A DNA stretch of 64,000 nucleotides from Saccharofermentans sp. (GCA_016292145.1 JAEFBA010000003.1:1-64000); one strand, 5' to 3'; shown: positions 49,910 to 58,999, counted from the first letter of the stretch. The notes: generated by a model from the letters alone, not told the origin. A program made the numbers and translations.

Positions 49910-51154
49910 ATGAAACGCATCATTTTTCACATAGATCAGAACTGCTATTTTGCGTCGGTCGAGATGATCTCAAGACCGGAGCTCAGGAACGTTCCGATGG
50001 CTGTTGCCGGTGATGCGAAGGCCAGGCACGGCATAATCCTTGCCAAGAACGAGCCTGCAAAGAAATACGGGATCAAGACCGCTGAAGCCATCTGGCAGGC
50101 ACAGGCCAAATGTCCCGACTTAGTACTCGTTGCTGCGCATCACGAGAAATACGAATTCTATTCCAAAAAGCTCCGTGAGATGTATTCGGAATATACGGAT
50201 AAAGTCGAGCCGTTCGGCCTGGATGAGTGCTGGCTCGACATGACGGGAATCGTTTCGGATTACGATGAGGCAGAAGAGGTTGCACTCGAGATAAGGAACC
50301 GGGTGAAGGATGAATTCAAGCTCACATGCTCCGTCGGCATAAGCTTTAATAAGGTTTTCGCAAAGCTTGGAAGCGACTATAAGAAGCCCGATGCCACGAC
50401 CGTCTTTACTGATCAGAACTGGCAGGAGAAGATATGGCCACTGCCCGTATCAGATCTCCTTTTTGTCGGAAAGCATACCGCAGATAAGCTCGCGAAGATC
50501 AATGTAAAGACAATAGGTGATCTGGCAAAGACCGATGTTGAATTTATCAACCGCTATCTCGGCAAGAACGGTGTCGGATTGTGGGAATATGCCAACGGTC
50601 TGGATGATGCGCCGGTTGCGGAATCCGGATATAAACGCATCCCCAAATCAGTCGGGAATTCCACTACTACGGCAGAAGACATGACCTCCGACAGGCAGAT
50701 TGAGCGGACTTTACATATGCTTTCAGAGAGCGTCGCTATGAGACTTAGGAAGCACGGCCTTAAGGGCACTGTCGTACAGATAACTGTCAGGGACAGGGAT
50801 CTCGGCATTTATGAGAAGCAGGGGATCTTATACAGGCCGACGGATGATGCCAAAGACATCTATCAGGCGGCAAGAGACCTTTTCAAAAACTCATACGACT
50901 GGAATAAAGGCGTAAGGAGCATAGGCGTCAGATGCACCAAGCTCGTCAGATCAGACAGCGGCGAACAGCTGTCCCTTTTTGCCGAAGCTCAAAAGAGCGA
51001 ACGCGACGAGCGGCTCAATAAGGCAATCGACGACATAAACAGGCGATACGGGAACGGTGTGATAAGGAGCGCTGCGGAGGCAGAATCCGCGTCAAAAGAG
51101 AATAAAGCTGATAAGATAGTAAATGATCCTTTCCATCCGGAGGCAGATTTCTGA
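49910..51154 (+). CDS. dinB: Y-family DNA polymerase IV
   Basis: 'FHIDQNCYFASVEMISRPELRNVPMAVAGD', 'PFGLDECWLDMTG'. Confidence 0.93.
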   Translation: MKRIIFHIDQNCYFASVEMISRPELRNVPMAVAGDAKARHGIILAKNEPAKKYGIKTAEAIWQAQAKCPDLVLVAAHHEKYEFYSKKLREMYSEYTDKVEPFGLDECWLDMTGIVSDYDEAEEVALEIRNRVKDEFKLTCSVGISFNKVFAKLGSDYKKPDATTVFTDQNWQEKIWPLPVSDLLFVGKHTADKLAKINVKTIGDLAKTDVEFINRYLGKNGVGLWEYANGLDDAPVAESGYKRIPKSVGNSTTTAEDMTSDRQIERTLHMLSESVAMRLRKHGLKGTVVQITVRDRDLGIYEKQGILYRPTDDAKDIYQAARDLFKNSYDWNKGVRSIGVRCTKLVRSDSGEQLSLFAEAQKSERDERLNKAIDDINRRYGNGVIRSAAEAESASKENKADKIVNDPFHPEADF

Positions 51155-52023
51155 TGATCACCGCGAGCAGTTATTTCAAGGGCATGTTCGGACACAAGAT
51201 GTACAAAGCATCGATCTCTCTTAATGGTACATGTCCCAACAGAGACGGGAGCAGGGGTGTGGGCGGATGTATATTCTGTTCCGAAGGCGGTTCCGGCGAG
51301 TTCGCCGCCTCTGGTTATTCGGTCACAAATCAGATCTGCCAGGCTATTGACCAGGTCAGGCGTAAGGCCGGAGATAATGCCGGATACATAGCATATTTCC
51401 AGAGTTTTACTAACACATACTGTGAACCCGAATATCTCGCAAAGGTTCTTTCTGAAGCTTCTTCAGTACAAGGTGTTGAGGCGTTATCCATAGCGACGAG
51501 ACCCGACTGCCTGGGACCTGCGATAATGGAAGTGTTGTCGAGGCAGGCAAAGAAGATGCCTCTTTTTGTAGAACTCGGACTTCAGACTGCAAGTGATGAG
51601 ACTGCCAAATCGATCAACCGCTGTTATTGGACTTATGAATATACTGAGGCAGTAAAAGATCTTAAGGATATCAGAGCAAATGTCATTACGCATATCATCT
51701 TCGGTCTTCCAGGAGAGACGCGCGGGATGATGATGGACACCGTAAAGCTGGCTGTGGATTCAGGCAGTGACGGTTATAAATTCACATGCCTTTATGTGCT
51801 TGAGAATACGCCTTTAGAAAAGCTTTACCGTGACAATAAAGTTGAGATACTCGGCATGGAGGAGTATTTTGATATTGTGGAAGAAGCGTTAAAGCTTTTG
51901 CCTGAAAATGCAGTCATTCACAGGTTTACGGGAGACGGCCCCAAGAAGCTCCTGATCGCTCCGGAATGGACGAAGAATAAGAGGCAGGTCGTAAACTACA
52001 TCAACAGGAGGTTCGGCTTATGA
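51154..52023 (+). CDS. TIGR01212-type radical SAM protein (YhcC-like)
   Basis: 'SLNGTCPNRDGSRGVGGCIFCSEGGSGEF', 'FVELGLQTASDETAKSINR'. Confidence 0.88.
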   Translation: MITASSYFKGMFGHKMYKASISLNGTCPNRDGSRGVGGCIFCSEGGSGEFAASGYSVTNQICQAIDQVRRKAGDNAGYIAYFQSFTNTYCEPEYLAKVLSEASSVQGVEALSIATRPDCLGPAIMEVLSRQAKKMPLFVELGLQTASDETAKSINRCYWTYEYTEAVKDLKDIRANVITHIIFGLPGETRGMMMDTVKLAVDSGSDGYKFTCLYVLENTPLEKLYRDNKVEILGMEEYFDIVEEALKLLPENAVIHRFTGDGPKKLLIAPEWTKNKRQVVNYINRRFGL

Positions 52024-52391
52024 AGAAATATGTTTTAGAGACGATGAACGCCGTACAGAAATATATTGATGAAGAGATGAAGAATGCTCCTGCAGAAAAG
52101 ACCTCTGAAATGCTCTCCGAGTTTGAGACCAAGATCTCCTATTTCCAGCATGAGCGGCTTATCCACCTCATGGTAACGCTTGCTTTTGCATCCTGGCTCC
52201 TCTTTGAGATCTTCTGTCTGTTCGTTCTTCCTTCAGAGTTCCTTATCGCCGGAATACTCCTGGTACTGATATTCTTCGGCCTTACTATAGGATACGTAAT
52301 GCACTACTATTTTCTCGAGAACAGCGTGCAGAAAATGTATCACATGAGAGATGAGATAAGGTCTCATCTTAACAGCGCGAAAGTCATCTGA
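52020..52391 (+). CDS. Hypothetical two-TM membrane protein
   Basis: ATGA overlap with radical SAM gene; two hydrophobic helices. Confidence 0.55.
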   Translation: MKKYVLETMNAVQKYIDEEMKNAPAEKTSEMLSEFETKISYFQHERLIHLMVTLAFASWLLFEIFCLFVLPSEFLIAGILLVLIFFGLTIGYVMHYYFLENSVQKMYHMRDEIRSHLNSAKVI

Positions 52392-52454
52392 TTTCAATTT
52401 GCTTGGTTTTTTGTACCGTTATGTGTTAAATTATTGCGGTGTGGAGGGACGTAT

Positions 52455-52952
52455 ATGCCGACAATAGTTAAGTACATTCTGGTCTTTTTTATTTCTATGG
52501 TTCCGATCATTGAGCTCCGTGGCGCCGTTCCTATCGGAGTTACAGCCTTTGGTTTGAACGAATATATTACTCTCGCAGTTTGTGTTATCGGCAACATGCT
52601 CCCTGTTCCGTTTATTCATCTGTTTGCCAGGAAGATCCTTATCTGGGGAAGCACATGGAAGCACGGCAGCGGTATTTTTAAGTGGATCCTCCAGAAGGGC
52701 GAGAAGGCAGGAAAGAAGCTTACGGCTAATTCCAAGAAGCACGGCGCATTTATTGCGTTGATGCTGTTTGTAGGAATACCGCTTCCCGGTACCGGCGCAT
52801 GGACAGGAACTCTTGCAGCTTCCATGCTCGATTTCGATCTTAAGAAGACTACCAAGGCAGTTGTTCTCGGCGTTCTTATGGCCGGAATCATAATGCTTGT
52901 CATCAGTCTGCTTGCTAAAGCGGGCATCACTTCGGTTTCCGATCTTTTCTGA
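52455..52952 (+). CDS. Small multidrug export protein (COG2426/PF06695-like)
   Basis: 'ISMVPIIELRGAVPIG', 'VGIPLPGTGAWTGTLAAS'. Confidence 0.83.
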   Translation: MPTIVKYILVFFISMVPIIELRGAVPIGVTAFGLNEYITLAVCVIGNMLPVPFIHLFARKILIWGSTWKHGSGIFKWILQKGEKAGKKLTANSKKHGAFIALMLFVGIPLPGTGAWTGTLAASMLDFDLKKTTKAVVLGVLMAGIIMLVISLLAKAGITSVSDLF

Positions 52953-53081
52953 GTCTGTAACGCAAATATCATATAAATCAACGTTTTTAAGCCATTCTTC
53001 ATAAAATGGCAACACTTTGATATACCAAGTATTGTGCAAGTTGCACAACCAAATGATTTTCATTTGGTATCTTCTGCGATA

Positions 53082-53110
53082 TTGCGAACTCCATAGCCAG
53101 CAAGTATTAT
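53082..53110 (+). promoter_or_regulatory. Sigma-A-type promoter for the 53.1-53.75 kb non-coding transcript
   Basis: TTGCGA - exactly 17 nt - TATTAT. Confidence 0.75.
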
Positions 53111-53116
53111 TAGGCT

Positions 53117-53753
53117 AGCTCCAAGGAATACGGAAGCGAGAACTTCCAGATCCGAGGGAGGCCGCCCGAAGCAATTGTCGAGCAGGCGCAGGGAAGAACC
53201 AGAGTTGGAAAGAACTTATGGCGAAGCCGAAGAGACGAAGCCGGAGACAACAATCGAAGGTTGATACAAAGTCCGAGATGAGAACTGAGGGAGTGACGAG
53301 CGAGTGGTTGAAGGTGACGTAGTCATGCAAGCCACAGGTTGTAACAATTAGTTGATTCGGTATTCGGGACCGCGAGTAGGTGAGATGTCACCATCGACAG
53401 GAAAGAACCGTAGCCGCAGCGGATGTTACACCGGTTCGTGCAAACCGAGTAGCCGGCCAGGCTGTCGAGCTGCAAGCGAAGCCGCAAGGTGGAGGGAGCA
53501 GACCACAATCGAATAGCGTAATGTTCGGTGAATGGAGACATGAGATGCACGGTGTGATTGAGTGTTGCAGCAAATCGATTAGTTGTAACGATATCACATA
53601 AAGCTCGGGTAGTGGTTAGGAAAGGGCCTTTTGGTAGGACGGAAGAGCGTAGGAAGATGAGCGTGAATGCGTGATCTTTGTAAGTAATCTAATTTGGTTC
53701 GTTGGAGCGAAAAAGGAGATCCCGATGATCTAGGTCACCGGGATCTTTCTTTT
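53117..53753 (+). ncRNA. Candidate large (~640 nt) structured non-coding RNA (ornate large RNA class; family not established)
   Basis: No credible ORF. Promoter 7 nt upstream of 5' end; 5' GCTCCAA (53118-53124) complementary to TTGGAGC (53702-53708); many internal hairpins; terminator at the 3' end; purine-rich + strand. Confidence 0.75.
53717..53753 (+). terminator. Intrinsic terminator of the ncRNA (could also serve hpt on the opposite strand)
   Basis: agatcccg...cgggatct followed by ttcttttg. Confidence 0.85.
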
Positions 53754-53777
53754 GCGTAATTTATCTTGAATCAGCGC

Positions 53778-54323
53778 TTATTTCCGCTTGGGGATCTGAG
53801 CGATATAAGGAAGATTTCTTCCAATCTCATCCCTGTCCAAGCCATAGCCTGCAAGCCACTGGTCATTGATCTCAAAGCCGAAATATTTGACGGGGATGGT
53901 CATAAGAAGCCTGTCGGGGTTTAAGAGCATTGAGCATAGAGTTATATCCCTGGGCTTCTTCATTTCGAGATTTTGGATGATGTAAGCAGTGGTAAGGCCG
54001 GTTCTGATGACGTCTTCCACAACAAGAACGTGCTTGTCGGTAATATCAATGTCGATATCCTTGGTGATGCGGACGATGCCTGTTTTCGAGGTCGTGTCAG
54101 GAATGCTCGAGAACCCTACCATATCGACCTTGATGGGAAGATCGATCGCTCTGGTAAGGTCAGAGAGGAAATACAGAGAGCCCTTGATAACGCCGATGAC
54201 GATAAGTTCCTTATCCTTGTAATCTTCGGTGATCTGCCTGCCTAATTCCTTTATCCTGTTTTGGATGGTCTCTTCACTGTAAACAACACGCTCGGTATTA
54301 AGAGCTTCTTCGAGATTAGCCAC
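53778..54323 (-). CDS. hpt: Hypoxanthine phosphoribosyltransferase
   Basis: 'LIVIGVIKGSLYFLSDL', 'VLVVEDVIRTGLTTAYII' PRPP motif. Confidence 0.92.
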   Translation of the reverse strand: MANLEEALNTERVVYSEETIQNRIKELGRQITEDYKDKELIVIGVIKGSLYFLSDLTRAIDLPIKVDMVGFSSIPDTTSKTGIVRITKDIDIDITDKHVLVVEDVIRTGLTTAYIIQNLEMKKPRDITLCSMLLNPDRLLMTIPVKYFGFEINDQWLAGYGLDRDEIGRNLPYIAQIPKRK

Positions 54324-54335
54324 TTAATGACCTCC

Positions 54336-55295
54336 TTAAGAATTATCGCCAACGCCGCCGAACATCTTCAGGCGGTCGACGAGTTCGTTGAAATCTTTCT
54401 TATAAACGATGCGGATATTGGTGCCCGGATAGAGCTCTTTTACAAGACGCATCTTTTTATTCTTCTTCGTAACATAACGCTGGTCCATCGTCGTGAGCTC
54501 AAGATAGAGGTTGAACTTCGGCAGATAGAAGTCGGGCGATATCGCCATAGTGACATTGCCTTCAGCATCCCATTCAACCGGGAAAGTCTTGGGTTCATAG
54601 AGCCACTCGATGTTATAAAGGCTCAAGATCCTTGCAAACTCCTCTTCGGTCTCATTCTTGAAAGCAATATTCCTGGTCTGGTGATCGATCGTATTGGATG
54701 AATCATTGGACTCGGCGAGCTTGACCCTTAAGTCATGCTTCCTGGCAAGCTCGGCAATGGCATCGACGCATTCGTCAACGCTTAAACGATCCGTGTTAAG
54801 GATGAGATCGAACTGTTCGGGAGAAGTAATATCCTTGCCGTAGACTGTCCTGACGAATTTCCTGTGCTTGCGGTCGCCTATATCAAGGACTTCGCTGGCC
54901 TCATCCGTGGTAATGCGGTATTTCTTCGCGATCGTATTGAGCCTTGTCGTCTCACTTGCCGTAACCCTGACGTGAATGGCGCCCGGGAAACCTGACAAAA
55001 GGACGCTTCCGCCCATGCCGAGGATTATAAGGTCCTTATCTTTGGATTCCGACGCAAGCGCGCGGATCCTTTCAACAAGGATATCGGCATATGTCCTGTC
55101 GCTGCCGGGAAGTGTCAGGTCAAAGAATTTGGCACTCTCATTAAGTCTGTCCAAAGTACCCTGATTAATCTCACCAAAGAAATTCTCAAGCGCGTACTTG
55201 CGCGATACAACAGTCGTTCCGAGGCGCGCGGCAAGGGCATCAGCAATCTCATCTCCGAGACTTCCGTTCTGTCTTGAGATAGTGATTATCGCCAT
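54336..55295 (-). CDS. Cytidylate kinase-like protein with C-terminal nuclease-like domain
   Basis: 'IITISRQNGSLGDEIADALAARLGT' (PF13189-like); C-term 'YNIEWLYEPKTFPVE...ISPDFYLPKFNLYLELTTMD'. Confidence 0.65.
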   Translation of the reverse strand: MAIITISRQNGSLGDEIADALAARLGTTVVSRKYALENFFGEINQGTLDRLNESAKFFDLTLPGSDRTYADILVERIRALASESKDKDLIILGMGGSVLLSGFPGAIHVRVTASETTRLNTIAKKYRITTDEASEVLDIGDRKHRKFVRTVYGKDITSPEQFDLILNTDRLSVDECVDAIAELARKHDLRVKLAESNDSSNTIDHQTRNIAFKNETEEEFARILSLYNIEWLYEPKTFPVEWDAEGNVTMAISPDFYLPKFNLYLELTTMDQRYVTKKNKKMRLVKELYPGTNIRIVYKKDFNELVDRLKMFGGVGDNS

Positions 55296-55394
55296 AAAAA
55301 CCCCCGAAAAGACCTTATACAACAATTATACCCCAATAGTTTTGCTCTCAAAACGCGAAAAAATAAAAATCTGATAAAAATCTGAAATTCGTGT

Positions 55395-55423
55395 TTGACT
55401 TTGAATGAACGATTAGTTATAAT
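55395..55423 (+). promoter_or_regulatory. Promoter of tRNA-Thr
   Basis: TTGACT - 17 nt - TATAAT. Confidence 0.8.
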
Positions 55424-55440
55424 CTTCCGTGCTAAAGGAC

Positions 55441-55516
55441 GCCATCTTAGCTCAGTTGGTAGAGCAGCTGATTTGTAATCAGCAGGTCGTGGGTTCGAGT
55501 CCCACAAATGGCTCCA
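55441..55516 (+). tRNA. tRNA-Thr (anticodon TGT), CCA encoded
   Basis: Cloverleaf GCCATCT / D-arm GCTCAGTTGGTAGAGC / anticodon stem-loop CTGATTTGTAATCAG / T-arm GTGGGTTCGAGTCCCAC / AAATGGC T CCA; one C-A mismatch in the acceptor. Confidence 0.95.
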
Positions 55517-55521
55517 AGACC

Positions 55522-55555
55522 AAAACCCTTGAAAACATTGCGTTTCAAGGGTTTT
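55522..55555 (+). terminator. Intrinsic terminator of tRNA-Thr
   Basis: aaaacccttgaaa-acattgcg-tttcaagggtttt followed by T-rich sequence. Confidence 0.88.
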
Positions 55556-55642
55556 TCTTTTTTAGTCTCGAGACCTCAAAAAGGGCAAAAATCGCGAAAA
55601 TGGTAACAATTTGGTAACACCTGCTGAAAAAACATCTTTTTG

Positions 55643-55981
55643 TCAGGCGGACTGACGCCCTTTGAGGAATTTATCGAATTCTTCTCTCTTGATTCTTCTG
55701 TGAGATCCAATCCAGATGACAAAGGGACATTCTTTGTCATTAGTAAGCTCTCTGATTCGGTTCATTCCTATTCCGAAAAGCTTTGATGCCTCTGTGACGC
55801 TCAAGAGTTTTTTCTCTTTTAGCTGGTTGAGGTCGACTTCTTTGGTCTCGTTATGTTTGGTGGTTTCTTTAGCTGGAGCAGACTTCAATACTTCAGCCAG
55901 GTAAGCTGCACAGTTCTCGCTTTTTACTACAGGTGTGAGCTGCTGGTCAATAATGATGTTGATGTTATCTTTGTCTTTCAT
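55643..55981 (-). CDS. Excisionase-like / MerR-type HTH DNA-binding protein
   Basis: 'LLSVTEASKLFGIGMNRIRELTNDKECPFVIWIGSHRRIKREEFDKFL' typical Tn916 Xis-like fold. Confidence 0.75.
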   Translation of the reverse strand: MKDKDNINIIIDQQLTPVVKSENCAAYLAEVLKSAPAKETTKHNETKEVDLNQLKEKKLLSVTEASKLFGIGMNRIRELTNDKECPFVIWIGSHRRIKREEFDKFLKGRQSA

Positions 55982-57135
55982 GATAAGTTCCTTTCTGAAT
56001 ATGAGATGATATGTGACGACTGTGATGATGTGACGGCTTTATTGCCACAGTGTTGATTCAGTTCGATTATGTTGCCACAGAGTATGAGATCAAACGGATA
56101 GCATCCTCCTTCTTCGGTGTTATGAGTCTTCTGAGGGAATTGATCGATTTTTTCAAAGCTCAGATATGTGCCGTCACGCTTGTGTTCTCTGGCAAAACGG
56201 AATCCCATTTTTGCAAGCTCGTTCTTTCTGTTCCAGAGTTTTCCGCTTATTGATTGCGGCTTTTTGCTGGCTTTTATCAGATTACAGAACTCCGTAGCAG
56301 TGCCATGAAAGGCTTCGTGTTCTTTCAGGTAATCGAGCGCTTTTCTGAGATCATCATCTGCCTGAAATGCATCTTCAATGGGTGTATTCTCTTTGACAAG
56401 TTCCCAGTGGCTGAGTGTACTGTTGAATCTGATCGTGAGAACACGTTCTTCCATATCGCGGCTGCGAATATGAAGTTTAACATCCGTATCAGAAGATTCT
56501 TTGCGCATAATGAATGCACCATCGGATGCTCCGAACAGACCATTAGTACCCAAGATATCATCGAACGGGTCAATCGATCTCATCTTGCGGGTGTGATGAA
56601 TAAGCAAGATCGTGACATTATGATCTTCACAGAACTTGTGAAGAGGGTTGATAGTGTTGTAATCCCCCTGATAAGGATTCTTGGTGTTAATATCTGCTTT
56701 GTTCTGTTCGCAACGGATAGCAGCAAGTGTGTCTATGATGAACAGACCGATATCCGGATGATCTTTAAGCGCATCTTCAAGTTGTTCTTCCAGGCCGCCG
56801 CCGATTGGAGCAGCATCCGTGCTATACATTAATTCTTTTGGGCATTCATTAGCAATACTGAACAAGCGGTCCTGCAGCCTTTTCTCGCCATCTTCTAGGC
56901 AGAGATATAACACATCTTTCTTTTTGGTGTCGTAATTCCAAAGGTTCATACCTGTGCTGATACACAAGGCAATTTGAAGTGCCATCCATGACTTACCGAC
57001 TTTTGCGCTGCCGCAAAGAAGATATAAACCTTTGCCCGGAAGAAAGTGATCGATCAGGGGATCGATGCTTTCGAATTCCTTTTCAGCAAGATTCTTTACG
57101 GTATCTACCGTAAGCGGTTTAAATTGTTTTTTCAT
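55978..57135 (-). CDS. AAA/RecA-like replicative helicase (RepA-like) of mobile element
   Basis: Walker A 'LLCGSAKVGKSWMALQIAL', 'LFIIDTLAAIR', 'ILLIHHTRK'. Confidence 0.8.
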   Translation of the reverse strand: MKKQFKPLTVDTVKNLAEKEFESIDPLIDHFLPGKGLYLLCGSAKVGKSWMALQIALCISTGMNLWNYDTKKKDVLYLCLEDGEKRLQDRLFSIANECPKELMYSTDAAPIGGGLEEQLEDALKDHPDIGLFIIDTLAAIRCEQNKADINTKNPYQGDYNTINPLHKFCEDHNVTILLIHHTRKMRSIDPFDDILGTNGLFGASDGAFIMRKESSDTDVKLHIRSRDMEERVLTIRFNSTLSHWELVKENTPIEDAFQADDDLRKALDYLKEHEAFHGTATEFCNLIKASKKPQSISGKLWNRKNELAKMGFRFAREHKRDGTYLSFEKIDQFPQKTHNTEEGGCYPFDLILCGNIIELNQHCGNKAVTSSQSSHIISYSERNLS

Positions 57136-57155
57136 ATATACGATAACTCCTTGTT

Positions 57156-58553
57156 TTATCTTGCTCGACCGCCACGGCTTCTTTGTTTTTGTTGTGACTG
57201 AAGCTGTTGTTGAAGTCTTTCGGCATGTTCCAACACCTCATCGGTCGATATGTAGCAGTCATCACATATTTTGAGTTCATGCCGGATATCTGCCATCTCT
57301 TGCGAGATCTCTTTTATTTCACGTTTGAGGCTGGTGACGAATGATTGATGCCCGTTTTTCTCGTGATATCTCAGCCATGAATATCGTTCGTTCTTCTTTT
57401 CCTGCAAAGCTTCGAGCTGCTTGTTATACCCGGCTTTTACTTCGGATATTGGCCGCTTGTCGTACACCTCGTGTTTGCAGATGAAATCCAACATCTCGAT
57501 ATAGTGATCTAACTTACGGATATCTTCGCGGATATACATAGAGATGTGTTCTTTCCGTTTTCGCGGACTGCTGACAAACGTATATAGTTTGAAACAGTAC
57601 CATCTGAACAAATGAGGCTTGGGTGCTAATTTCTGCGCTGGCGGATCCCACTCCTTGATATCGATCTTGTTTTGAGGATGAAACTGAATGCCCGGAGTTA
57701 ATGTGTTCTTGATAATCCTTCTGTAAATGGCATCAGTATCATAATCAGGACCGAGATTCCTGAATCTGAAATAACCCTTTGCATCAGGCGGTTTTAATCC
57801 CGGACATTTTAACGGCTCATGATTCTTCCCGAAGAACTTAAACTCGTATCCGAGTTCATGCATCATTTCGGCAAAATCGTTCCATGAACTGGAGAGTCGG
57901 ATCGCATAATCGATATCTTCACGGATCGTGCCTCGTATTGTGTACTTTCCTTCGCGTTCGGCTTTCCATTCGTCATATGTTTTGCCTTTCGCGGTGGAAG
58001 GGTTCCTGATGGTGTTCAGACCACGTTCACGGCATAAGCGGTCACTGATCTCCTGCATCTTGCGGTAATCGGAATTCATTCGATAAAATTTGTAACCGTC
58101 TGCGAAAGAAACTGAGTTAAGGACAAAATGATTATGATAATGACCGGTATTAAGGTGTGTCGCAACCACGACCTGGAAACGATCACCCCATAATTCTTTT
58201 GCCAGCTCGACACCGATCTCGTGTGCTTCCTCTGCAGTTATCTCACCGGGCCCTTCAAGGAAAGACTGATAGCCGTGATAGGCGAGTCGTCCGCCTTCCT
58301 TGTGCCAGCGCTGTTTGACTTCAATGAATTCTTCGAGCGCGGTATCAGGATCGCAGTTAACGCCGGTGACATACATCATTTCATCTGTCTTATCCTCATT
58401 GCAGGCGTATCCGAGAACGTCACGGATATGTTTCATGGCCGCATTAGCTTCGGGAGCTTCTTCTGGTCTTTGTGTCGTCTTCTCGGGATTCTCGATATAG
58501 TTGAGAACGGTGTCCATGCGGCACTTAACAGCCCAAACTGATGTTACTGCCAT
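57156..58553 (-). CDS. Relaxase / mobilization nuclease (MOBP-like)
   Basis: 'ATHLNTGHYHNHFVLNSVSFADGYKF' HxxxGxxHNH motif. Confidence 0.88.
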   Translation of the reverse strand: MAVTSVWAVKCRMDTVLNYIENPEKTTQRPEEAPEANAAMKHIRDVLGYACNEDKTDEMMYVTGVNCDPDTALEEFIEVKQRWHKEGGRLAYHGYQSFLEGPGEITAEEAHEIGVELAKELWGDRFQVVVATHLNTGHYHNHFVLNSVSFADGYKFYRMNSDYRKMQEISDRLCRERGLNTIRNPSTAKGKTYDEWKAEREGKYTIRGTIREDIDYAIRLSSSWNDFAEMMHELGYEFKFFGKNHEPLKCPGLKPPDAKGYFRFRNLGPDYDTDAIYRRIIKNTLTPGIQFHPQNKIDIKEWDPPAQKLAPKPHLFRWYCFKLYTFVSSPRKRKEHISMYIREDIRKLDHYIEMLDFICKHEVYDKRPISEVKAGYNKQLEALQEKKNERYSWLRYHEKNGHQSFVTSLKREIKEISQEMADIRHELKICDDCYISTDEVLEHAERLQQQLQSQQKQRSRGGRAR

Positions 58554-58781
58554 TTAGCTACCATCCTTTCTTATCGTCTTTCCGAAATGTGATTTTGCGG
58601 CGGATCCGTCGCGGTATCCCGTGATGCTCCTTCCGACCAACAAGCTTCTCAAAACTTCTGATCGGGACAGACCGGATTCTTCAGAGATCTTCTTTAAAAG
58701 TTCGTCTTCTTCTTTGCTCAGCATCACTTTGAACTCGACGGTGCGCTTCCTGTTGGACTTAATTTTCATTCGACTGATCAC
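58554..58781 (-). CDS. MobC-like ribbon-helix-helix relaxosome accessory protein
   Basis: 'RTVEFKVMLSKEEDELLKKISEESGLSRSEVLRSLL'; adjacent to relaxase. Confidence 0.7.
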   Translation of the reverse strand: MISRMKIKSNRKRTVEFKVMLSKEEDELLKKISEESGLSRSEVLRSLLVGRSITGYRDGSAAKSHFGKTIRKDGS

Positions 58782-58802
58782 CTCCTTCGGGTGAAATGAT
58801 TG

Positions 58803-58999
58803 AACGCATATTGCGTTCCTCGGGGTCTCAGGGGTCGCTCCCTGACAAGCTTTGTATTTTCGTGTTCCCGAAAATACGTTGCTTGCTAAGACAAAGATCC
58901 ACTTCGTGGGGCGGTAGAGTCTGGGTCAAGCCGCAAAAACTGACCGCAAGTTTGGTATAGTTTTCCTTCATTGCAGTTTTAGTGTTTTCCGTAAATAGG
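58803..58999. other. Candidate oriT region (hairpin cluster upstream of mobC)
   Basis: gaacgca-tat-tgcgttc; tcaggg-gtcgct-ccctga; gtattttcg-tgttcc-cgaaaatac; then ttggtata...tataccaa. Confidence 0.5.

Noticed and set aside
52431-53063. Minus-strand 210-aa ORF
   Set aside because: Antisense to the COG2426-like gene; low-complexity polar composition without recognisable domain.
53115-53601. Short ORFs on both strands inside the ncRNA region (71-75 aa)
   Set aside because: No RBS, improbable composition, and they overlap the structured RNA signal.
53117-53753. RNase P RNA, tmRNA, group I or group II intron as explanation for the large RNA
   Set aside because: I could not find the RNase P GAGGAAAGUC-type core, a tmRNA tRNA-like end/CCA, a group II domain V pattern, or a group I core. 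Needs cmscan to be certain.
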